Part shown: positions 1-5,444 of the stretch, piece by piece
Layout of the letters: each line of letters begins with the position of its first letter
Numbering within the stretch: the first letter of the stretch is position 1
DNA from: Betaproteobacteria bacterium
Lineage (GTDB): Bacteria; Pseudomonadota; Gammaproteobacteria; Burkholderiales; Nitrosomonadaceae
Direction of reading: 5' to 3'
Length of the DNA: 5,444 nucleotides
Assembly: GCA_022601315.1 (NCBI GenBank)
Contig: JAHZIU010000174.1
Coordinates: forward strand, 1 to 5,444
Made by a program: the position numbers and the translations under genes
The notes under the pieces: model-generated
What the model saw: only the letters and a program-made list of their open reading frames with translations
Told to the model about the DNA's origin: nothing
Database searches by the model: none

Positions 1-861
1 ACGGAAACGGATATTTCCGCCTTCATGATTCCCTCGCAGACCACTCATTGGAGCGACAGACTGATTCAATACGCCTTGATTCAAGGTATCGCCAACTGAA
101 TTGTAGAAAATATCCCCCTGCAATGTAAATTGGTCGATACCACGTGTATGCTCCAGACGTGCGCCTCCCCTGGCAGAATGCCACTGATTGTTAATATTCT
201 GACCAGTTAAAGATCTCGTGCTATCTCGTGTGAATCCTTTGGCATAGAGACGAAAGGGGGTTTCTTCATTAATTTTCCCACCATAACGTGCACCAAAAAA
301 ACCCTGCTCGAAACTACCTCCACCGGCCGTAAAAAATGTGCCCTGTGTATCAGCCGCTTTCTTGGTAATGATATTGATGACGCCATTGACTGCGTTGGCG
401 CCCCACACTGTGGCGGCTGGTCCCCGAATAACTTCGATGCGCTCAATATCTGCCATAAGTGTGTCTTGCTGCTCCCATTGCACACCTGCAAAAAGTGGGT
501 TATAGACACTCCGCCCATCCATGAGCACTTGCAGTTTATTCGCATAAACGCCATTGAATCCACGTACGCTAATGGCCCATCTATCGGTAGCTACTCTCTC
601 AACTTGTACGCCTGGCGCCATACGTAACGCATCTGGAATGCTGGTTGCGCCTGAGCGGCGTATATCATCTTGTGTAATAACAAAAATAGCCGCAGCGACC
701 TCGGTTAACTTTTGTGAACGCCTGGATACCGTTGTAACTTCGACGTTCATCAGTTCTTCGATACTAAAATCTAATAAGTGACTATCAATTGATTTTTCTG
801 TTGCAAGCGCAAACCTGGCAAAGCAACAAAGAATGATAAAGACTGAAAACTTCAGATGCAT
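1..861 (-). CDS. TonB-dependent outer-membrane receptor, N-terminal part (receptor C)
   Basis: This is the first 287 codons of a TonB-dependent receptor; the rest lies beyond the left edge, and the frame is open without a stop from 861 to base 1. The ATG at 861 gives a clean signal peptide (one Lys, a hydrophobic core FSVFIILCCFARF, then ALA before TE at about residue 20). An in-frame stop lies about 12 codons upstream; a GTG 9 codons upstream is a weaker alternative start. No good Shine-Dalgarno is visible. A conserved segment at about residues 32-48 (FSIEELMNVEVTTVSR) may hold the Ton box. The plug domain spans roughly 50-170, with QDDIRRSGATSIPDALR, then ERIEVIRGP (RGP at 146-148) and GVINIITK (160-167). 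Barrel strands follow (GFFGARYGGK, GGNIRFR). It is 82-86% identical to receptors A and B over the plug segment. It should import a bulky ligand across the outer membrane with TonB-ExbBD energy; the substrate cannot be told. Confidence 0.93.
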   Translation of the reverse strand, partial: MHLKFSVFIILCCFARFALATEKSIDSHLLDFSIEELMNVEVTTVSRRSQKLTEVAAAIFVITQDDIRRSGATSIPDALRMAPGVQVERVATDRWAISVRGFNGVYANKLQVLMDGRSVYNPLFAGVQWEQQDTLMADIERIEVIRGPAATVWGANAVNGVINIITKKAADTQGTFFTAGGGSFEQGFFGARYGGKINEETPFRLYAKGFTRDSTRSLTGQNINNQWHSARGGARLEHTRGIDQFTLQGDIFYNSVGDTLNQGVLNQSVAPMSGLRGNHEGGNIRFR

Positions 862-1110
862 ATTTTTATCTGAACGTGAAATGAGCACAATTCAGTCATG
901 AGTCATTTATTATCAGGACATGTTGTTGGATCATTCGCTTTTGGCTAATTGGAAAACTATTAAGTTCTCAAGATTAGCCATATTACAAGCCATACATCTA
1001 CTTCAAAATGTTGATTACCAGGAATATCAGGTGTCTCTTTCAAGGAACAAAGCAAGTGTTCTTTTTATGTGTTTTTTCCCAGCGCTGACCAATTCATTTA
1101 GGAAAAATTA
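862..1110. other. Intergenic region between receptors B and C
   Basis: This 249-bp AT-rich stretch is the only sizeable non-coding DNA in the window. Read on the minus strand, it follows the TGA of receptor B and leads to the ATG of receptor C. I found no strong terminator for B. Weak promoter-like matches for C are TTGAAA (1043-1038), an 18-nt spacer and GGTAAT (1019-1014), and an isolated GATAAT at 914-909 without a good -35. TGATAAT at 915-909 also matches one half of a Fur-box 7-1-7 pattern, but the second half does not. A short direct repeat AGTCAT occurs at 894-899 and 901-906, just before the C start. A weak hairpin (arms 1042-1049 and 1057-1064, one G-T pair) is followed by T residues only on the plus strand. 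C may have its own promoter or may be read through from B; the sequence does not decide this. Confidence 0.6.
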
Positions 1111-3174
1111 TCAAAAACGCAATGTTGCTCCGACGTAGATACCACGGGGTATACGAGTGGGAGGTGAAGGGATAAAATCAGATTGGGATTCTCTGTGATT
1201 TTGGCTGAACAGGTTTTGTCCGACTAGAAAAAACTCTATATTGTGCACAGGCTTCCAGGCCAACTTTGCATCCATCGTCACATAGTCCCTGATATTATAA
1301 AAAGGAAGACTACTGACATAACGCAACCAGAGATTCAATTCTACTTTTTCTGATAGGTCGTAGTTTGAGCGAAAAGATATTTGGTGGTGTGGGTTGGCTT
1401 TATGTGCTCCACCTGTTGTTGCATCTATTTGACTGAATTCGGCACTGGAGTTAACACTAATATTCAGATAACTGTAGTTTCCTTGTAGACGCCACCTTTC
1501 ATGTACCCGCCAGTCTACTGAAACCTCACCACCATAGGAATGCGCAGATGCTTGGTTATTAAAAAATATTGGCAACACCAAGTGCTGTTGAATCCCAATG
1601 CCAGGTCTAATGGTGCCAAAGTTGAAATCACGCAATTGACTATAGTCATTAAAAAAACCAGCAACATTGATAGACGCCTGTGTTGTAAATTGATGACGAT
1701 AACCCAGCTCGTAAGCGATTAACTTCTCGGAACCATAGTTACTCGATCCTTGTACAGCCATCATAATTGGTAACAAAGAATTTTGCAGGCCTGGTAGTGA
1801 TTGCGCTGATCCAAAGTTAATAAAAGCATCATTCTCACCCCGGGAAGGCGTGCGTACAGCACGGGCCACTGATAACCAAACCGAGTTTTTCTGATCCAGT
1901 GTCCACATCAAGCGGGCATCAGGTTGTACTTCTAAACCGGTAAAATCATTATGTCCAAGCCTTACCCCCAGTGTTAATCTTAATTGATCCGGCAATAACA
2001 TGATCTCATCACGTACAAAGGCACTGAAAATATGATTTGTACCCTGACGAGGAATAAAACTTGTTAACTCTGTATCTCGAACATTATTGTTATACAGGCG
2101 GTAATTCACTCCCCAAATCACGTCATGTCGTTCTAAAATTGGAAATCGATGCCGAAAATCAACATCGAAACTCTCAGCATATTTTGTACTTGGCACTAGT
2201 TGATTATGAACGCGATCATAATAAATCTGCAGCATGGTCGAAGATTCTGCGGAATAATGTCGATCCCAACGAAAACGAATGTTTCCACCTTTTTCTTTTG
2301 CGTTAACAATATCCAACCGCGTAAAAGGCGGTGTTAATATCGGCTGATTTACACTGTCCCCGATACTGTTGATAAAAATATCACCTTGCAGGATAAACTC
2401 GTCAATACCACGTGTATGATCCAGGCGAAACCCTGCTCTGGCTGAGTGCCAGGTATCATTAGCATTGGCGCCTGCTAATGTGGTTGTATGATCGCGGGAA
2501 AACCCTTTTGCATAAACACGAAACGGCGTATGCTCACCAAGCTTGCCGCCATACCGTGCTCCGAAAAAACCCCGTTCAAAACTGCCGCCGCCTGCTGTAA
2601 GTAATACACCCTGCGTATCGACTGCTTTTTTGGTAATGATATTAATTACACCATTCATTGCGTTTGCACCCCATACTGTCGCGCCAGGACCTCTTATCAC
2701 CTCGATACGTTCAATATCTTCAATAAATGTATCTTGTTGGCTCCAAATCACGCCGGAAAACAATGGTGTATAAACACTACGCCCATCCATCAACACCTGT
2801 AGTTTATTTGCAAAACGCCCATTGAAACCACGCACACTAATGGACCATTTATCAGTTCCTACACGTGCAACCTGCACACCGGGCGCCATGCGTAATGCTT
2901 CGGGAATACTGGTTGCACCTGAACGACGAATATCGTCTTGTGTTATAACAAAAACAGCGCTGGCCACTTCAGAGACTTTTTGCGGATGACTCGATACTGT
3001 AGTGACCTCTATATTCATCAATTCCTCAATACTCAGATCTATCAATTTATCTATGCTAACTTGCTCAGCATTTCCATAAACTCCCGTTGCGTTGACAATA
3101 TTAGAAATACACACGATTACCATTACAGTAATAAGGTTGACGAGCAATGATTTGCATATCGCAGGTATTATCAT
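1111..3174 (-). CDS. TonB-dependent outer-membrane receptor, complete (receptor B)
   Basis: A complete 687-residue TonB-dependent receptor of the FepA/CirA-like type, the only full copy in the window. The start ATG at 3174 overlaps the stop of the YfiR-family gene by four bases, and there is no clear ribosome binding site, so translation is probably coupled. A signal peptide covers about residues 1-29 (Lys8, hydrophobic core LLVNLITVMVIVCI, VNA cleavage motif). A conserved segment at 46-61 (DLSIEELMNIEVTTVS) may hold the Ton box. The plug domain runs about 65-182, with QDDIRRSGATSIPEALR, ERIEVIRGP (RGP 161-163) and GVINIITK (175-182). The 22-strand barrel domain fills the rest and ends in GIYVGATLRF; the terminal Phe is the usual Bam recognition signal. 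Barrel landmarks include HNDFTGLEVQP, SRAVRTPSR-like ARAVRTPSR and KLIAYELGYRHQF. Substrate unknown; siderophore, haem or cobalamin are family possibilities, but no residue pattern here points to one. Confidence 0.96.
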   Translation of the reverse strand: MIIPAICKSLLVNLITVMVIVCISNIVNATGVYGNAEQVSIDKLIDLSIEELMNIEVTTVSSHPQKVSEVASAVFVITQDDIRRSGATSIPEALRMAPGVQVARVGTDKWSISVRGFNGRFANKLQVLMDGRSVYTPLFSGVIWSQQDTFIEDIERIEVIRGPGATVWGANAMNGVINIITKKAVDTQGVLLTAGGGSFERGFFGARYGGKLGEHTPFRVYAKGFSRDHTTTLAGANANDTWHSARAGFRLDHTRGIDEFILQGDIFINSIGDSVNQPILTPPFTRLDIVNAKEKGGNIRFRWDRHYSAESSTMLQIYYDRVHNQLVPSTKYAESFDVDFRHRFPILERHDVIWGVNYRLYNNNVRDTELTSFIPRQGTNHIFSAFVRDEIMLLPDQLRLTLGVRLGHNDFTGLEVQPDARLMWTLDQKNSVWLSVARAVRTPSRGENDAFINFGSAQSLPGLQNSLLPIMMAVQGSSNYGSEKLIAYELGYRHQFTTQASINVAGFFNDYSQLRDFNFGTIRPGIGIQQHLVLPIFFNNQASAHSYGGEVSVDWRVHERWRLQGNYSYLNISVNSSAEFSQIDATTGGAHKANPHHQISFRSNYDLSEKVELNLWLRYVSSLPFYNIRDYVTMDAKLAWKPVHNIEFFLVGQNLFSQNHRESQSDFIPSPPTRIPRGIYVGATLRF
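3171..3174 (-). promoter_or_regulatory. ATGA stop-start overlap coupling YfiR-family gene to receptor B
   Basis: On the minus strand the sequence reads CAATGATA: TGA (3173-3171) ends the YfiR-family protein and ATG (3174-3172) begins receptor B. The bases upstream of this ATG (AAAGTGTATCA) hold no convincing Shine-Dalgarno. Such overlaps are a well-known sign of a shared transcript and reinitiation by terminating ribosomes. The two products are therefore expected to be made together, which supports a functional link. Coupling itself is inferred. Confidence 0.75.
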
Positions 3175-3752
3175 TGATACACTTTGGTCGCGAGTTGCAA
3201 TAATCTTGCGCTAATGTCCAATCCGACACTACGGGCAGATTCCAGATTGACTTCAAAATTGACTTTGTTTTGGGTCAGATTCATATTAATGATGACCCCT
3301 TGAGTTGCGGCCTCTGGGCTGTCGGCAATCGTTAGAACCGGTTTTTCCTGAACACTTGCTAAAATACCAGGAAGGTTATTGATGATTGATTTAGAGATAA
3401 ACAGCACGTGACATTCTCTACTCTTCTCAAGGCTGGTTAAACGCAGTATCTTGATATTATTGTTATTAACTGATTTTTCTTGTAGTTTGTCTATTTCCTG
3501 GCCGAAATAATCTTCCCCATAAACACAAAGATTGAGTGTCTGATCAATACCTTCTGGCCATTGCGTAAACGCGATAAAGTTATAAAGAAAAGCAGCCTTA
3601 ACTTGATATTCATTGATATGATCAACCGCTAGCAATTGCGCACTTAGAACAAGACCTATAAATAGGGAAATGAAATGAAACCTCATCCTTATTTTCAACC
3701 TGGATAGCGTTTTTATTGGATTTATCATATCCATATATTTTAAAAACGCCAT
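3171..3752 (-). CDS. YfiR/DUF4154-family periplasmic protein
   Basis: A small exported protein of the YfiR (DUF4154) family. Family marks in order, numbered from the first ATG: EYQVKAAFLYNFIAFTQWP (48-66), LCVYGED with Cys76, RECHVLFIS with Cys114, PVLTIADSPE (138-147), and VNFEVNLESARSVGLDISARLLQLA (164-188). In Pseudomonas, YfiR is a periplasmic repressor of the inner-membrane diguanylate cyclase YfiN and is released by YfiB; relatives are often found beside TonB receptors and sensor genes. No YfiN or YfiB is present here, so the partner is unknown. The start is uncertain. The ATG at 3752 overlaps receptor A by 13 bases and has GGGGG four bases upstream. The ATG at 3686 (171 residues) gives a more typical signal peptide (MRFHFISLFIGLVLSAQLLA), but its AAGG touches the ATG. 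Only two Cys remain in the mature protein. It sits between two receptors and is coupled to the downstream one. Confidence 0.9.
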   Translation of the reverse strand: MAFLKYMDMINPIKTLSRLKIRMRFHFISLFIGLVLSAQLLAVDHINEYQVKAAFLYNFIAFTQWPEGIDQTLNLCVYGEDYFGQEIDKLQEKSVNNNNIKILRLTSLEKSRECHVLFISKSIINNLPGILASVQEKPVLTIADSPEAATQGVIINMNLTQNKVNFEVNLESARSVGLDISARLLQLATKVYQ

Positions 3753-5444
3753 GCTGCCCCCACGTAAATACCACGAGGGATATTTGTGGGAAGTGAAGGA
3801 ATAAAATCGGATACAAATTCCCTATGATTCTGGCGAAACAGATTTTGACCGACCAGGAATAATTCAACATTTTTTGTGGGTTTGAATGCCAGTCTGGTAT
3901 CCATTGTGACGTAGCCGGGAATATTGTGAAGATCCAGACCACTCACATAACGTAACCACAGATTTAATTGTAACTTGTCCGAAAAATCGTAATTAGAGCG
4001 AAATGAAACTTGATGTTGAGGGTTTACCCTATCAACACTACCCGTAGTTGCTTCGACCTGACTAAATGCAAAACTTGAATCGGTATGTATATCAAGATAA
4101 CTATAACTACCCTGTAAACGCCATCGATCGTAAAGCCGCCAATCAGCAGACACCTCCACGCCGTAGGTATGTCCAGTCGCCTTATTAATAAACGTCAGAG
4201 GCAACACAAAGTGAGGTGGAACACTGGCTTGAAAAGCCAGTGTTCCCAGGGACGGGTCTCGTAATTGACTATAATCATTATAGAAAGCAGCAATATCAAC
4301 AGATGCCCGTGGCGAAAATTGATGACGATACCCCAGTTCATAGGCGATTAATTTTTCAGCATTGAAGTTTGATGAACCTATTGCCTGTACTAGAACAGGA
4401 AAAGAAGCTGAGGCTGGTACACCGGGAATTGCACTTAACGTTCGCACACTAAGGCGGGCATCATTCTCCGCCCGGGAAGGTGTACGCACCGCACGTGACA
4501 CTGACATCCAAACCGAATTATGCTCATTTGGCGTCCATATTAGTCGTGCGTTGGGTTGAATTTCGAGGCCGGTAAAATCATTATGATCAAACCGCGTACC
4601 CAATGTTAGTTGAAGATATTCAGGTATCAGGGTAACTTCATCACGCAGGTAAATACTTGCCAGATGGTTGGTTTGTTGACGCGGACTGAATGAAACCAAC
4701 TCTGTATCAAAGACTTTATTACGATACAAACGATAGTTCACGCCCCAGGTTAGATCATGCCGGTTCAGGAAGTTGAAGCGATGCTGCAGATCAATATCAA
4801 AGCTTTCCGCATTATAGCTAAACCCCGTCAATAACCGATAATCGACACGATCATAGTATGTTTGCAACATAATGGCAGATTTCTCGGAGTACGCCCGGTC
4901 CCAACGCAATCGTATGTTGCCCCCTTCAGTATCTCCTCTTGCACGCTCAGCTTGGATAATTGGTGCGCTCAATAATGATTTATCCAATTGATCACCATGC
5001 GAACTGTAAAAGAGATCCCCCTGAAAGGTTAACTGATCAATCCCACGGACATGTTCCAGTCTAAAACCGCCTCTGGCATTGTGCCAGGCATCATTTGCGT
5101 TAACACCGGAAGTTGATGTCAGGTTATCTCGGGTAAAACCTTTTGCATAAATACGATAAGGCGTATTGTCATTGATTTTTCCACCGTAGCGCGCACCAAA
5201 AAAGCCATGCTCGAAACTACCGCCACCCGCCGTAAGAAATAAACCCTGCGTTTCAGCAGCTTTCTTAGTGATGACGTTAATAACACCGTTAACGGCATTC
5301 GCGCCCCATACTGCCGCGCTGGGCCCACGTATCACTTCAATACGATCGATATCTTCCATGAGCGTGTCCAGTTGTTCCCACTGCACACCCGCAAAGAGTG
5401 GGTTGTAGACACTGCGACCATCGATCAACACTTGTAATTTGTTG
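3740..5444 (-). CDS. TonB-dependent outer-membrane receptor, C-terminal part (receptor A)
   Basis: The last 567 residues of a TonB-dependent receptor; the first roughly 105-122 residues (signal peptide, Ton box, early plug) lie beyond the right edge, judging from receptors B and C. The frame is open to the edge, so a GTG at 5431 is an internal Val codon, not a start. Numbered from the first whole codon, the plug end shows DRIEVIRGP (RGP 39-41) and GVINVITK (53-60). Barrel landmarks follow: GFFGARYGGK, GGNIRLRWDR, HNDFTGLEIQP, SRAVRTPSR, KLIAYELGYRHQF, and a C-terminal GIYVGAAWRF with terminal Phe. The stop TAA is at 3742-3740, and the YfiR-family gene starts inside or just after it, so A appears to be in the same operon. 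Over 106 plug residues it is 86% identical to receptor C and 76% to receptor B. A perfect inverted repeat lies in its barrel-coding part at 4218-4246. Ligand unknown. Confidence 0.95.
   Translation of the reverse strand, partial: NKLQVLIDGRSVYNPLFAGVQWEQLDTLMEDIDRIEVIRGPSAAVWGANAVNGVINVITKKAAETQGLFLTAGGGSFEHGFFGARYGGKINDNTPYRIYAKGFTRDNLTSTSGVNANDAWHNARGGFRLEHVRGIDQLTFQGDLFYSSHGDQLDKSLLSAPIIQAERARGDTEGGNIRLRWDRAYSEKSAIMLQTYYDRVDYRLLTGFSYNAESFDIDLQHRFNFLNRHDLTWGVNYRLYRNKVFDTELVSFSPRQQTNHLASIYLRDEVTLIPEYLQLTLGTRFDHNDFTGLEIQPNARLIWTPNEHNSVWMSVSRAVRTPSRAENDARLSVRTLSAIPGVPASASFPVLVQAIGSSNFNAEKLIAYELGYRHQFSPRASVDIAAFYNDYSQLRDPSLGTLAFQASVPPHFVLPLTFINKATGHTYGVEVSADWRLYDRWRLQGSYSYLDIHTDSSFAFSQVEATTGSVDRVNPQHQVSFRSNYDFSDKLQLNLWLRYVSGLDLHNIPGYVTMDTRLAFKPTKNVELFLVGQNLFRQNHREFVSDFIPSLPTNIPRGIYVGAAWRF
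4218..4246. repeat. Perfect 13-bp inverted repeat inside receptor A
   Basis: The arms GGAACACTGGCTT (4218-4230) and AAGCCAGTGTTCC (4234-4246) are exact reverse complements around the 3-base loop GAA. On the coding strand the element encodes GTLAFQASVP, residues 400-409 of the visible part of receptor A, between the landmark NDYSQLRD and the next strand (FVLPLTFINKATGHTYG). That is where an extracellular loop is expected. In receptor B the matching segment reads FGTIRPGIGIQQH and does not encode this repeat. No T-run follows on either strand, so it is not a standard terminator. It could form a strong hairpin in the mRNA upstream of the YfiR-family gene and receptor B, or be the scar of a templated mutation or small insertion. 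Confidence 0.85.

Noticed and set aside
207..563. Minus-strand open frame of 118 codons inside receptor C
   Set aside because: It is a shifted-frame shadow. The true frame through the same bases is open from 861 to the edge and encodes an unmistakable TonB plug domain.
859..861. Lipoprotein signal for receptor C because of the Cys pair in its leader
   Set aside because: The residues before the cysteines (FIIL) do not form a lipobox, and a normal ALA signal-peptidase I site follows.
901..915. TGATAAT-A-AATGACT as a Fur box
   Set aside because: The first half fits the 7-1-7 pattern fully, but only 3 of 7 bases of the second half match; too weak to call an operator.
1014..1043. TTGAAA with 18-nt spacer and GGTAAT on the minus strand as a promoter for receptor C
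   Set aside because: The -10 matches only 4 of 6 and the region is AT-rich, so such matches are expected by chance; kept only as a note in the intergenic entry.
1042..1066. Hairpin (arms 1042-1049 and 1057-1064) followed by T residues on the plus strand, terminator-like
   Set aside because: The stem is AT-rich with a G-T pair, the T-run is on the plus strand where no gene ends, and it would not stop transcription of receptor B.
920..1138. Plus-strand open frame of 72 codons across the B-C gap
   Set aside because: It has no recognisable motif or ribosome binding site, it overlaps the end of receptor B on the opposite strand, and it is AT-rich intergenic sequence.
3622..3942. Minus-strand open frame of 106 codons spanning the end of receptor A and the start of the YfiR-like gene
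   Set aside because: It is out of frame with both, shows no family motif, and both real frames are intact here.
5429..5431. GTG as the start codon of receptor A
   Set aside because: The conserved residues NKLQ immediately upstream continue in frame to the edge, matching the internal plug sequence of receptors B and C, so this is an internal valine.

Overview
The window looks like part of a Gram-negative genome, most likely a proteobacterium. It encodes outer-membrane TonB-dependent receptors (TBDRs) and a periplasmic YfiR-family protein, all with Sec-type signal peptides where the N-terminus is visible. Base composition is moderately AT-rich by eye. I cannot name the genus from sequence alone; a beta- or gamma-proteobacterium is the best guess.

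All recognisable genes are on the minus strand, so the window reads from right to left. In transcription order they are: (A) a TBDR whose N-terminus lies beyond the right edge (5444-3740); (Y) a small YfiR/DUF4154 protein (3752-3171) that overlaps or closely follows A; (B) a complete 687-residue TBDR (3174-1111) whose ATG overlaps the stop of Y in an ATGA junction; (C) after a 249-bp non-coding gap, a third TBDR that starts at 861 and runs intact off the left edge. Almost everything is coding; the only real intergenic stretch is 862-1110.

A, B and C are close paralogues. In a 106-residue plug segment my hand counts give A-C 86%, B-C 82% and A-B 76% identity. A 22-residue stretch shortly after it in the early barrel is nearly unrelated between copies although its length is exactly kept. 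This suggests a tandem array of receptors with a shared plug and TonB coupling but different ligand-facing surfaces. The YfiR-family protein sits inside the array. Its best-known relative, Pseudomonas YfiR, is a periplasmic repressor of the inner-membrane diguanylate cyclase YfiN. The arrangement fits a receptor-plus-periplasmic-sensor module, but no YfiN or YfiB partner lies in the window and the ligands are unknown.

Also notable is a perfect 13-bp inverted repeat with a 3-nt loop inside the barrel-coding part of A, at a position where the aligned part of B differs. No RNA genes, insertion sequences or CRISPR arrays were seen.
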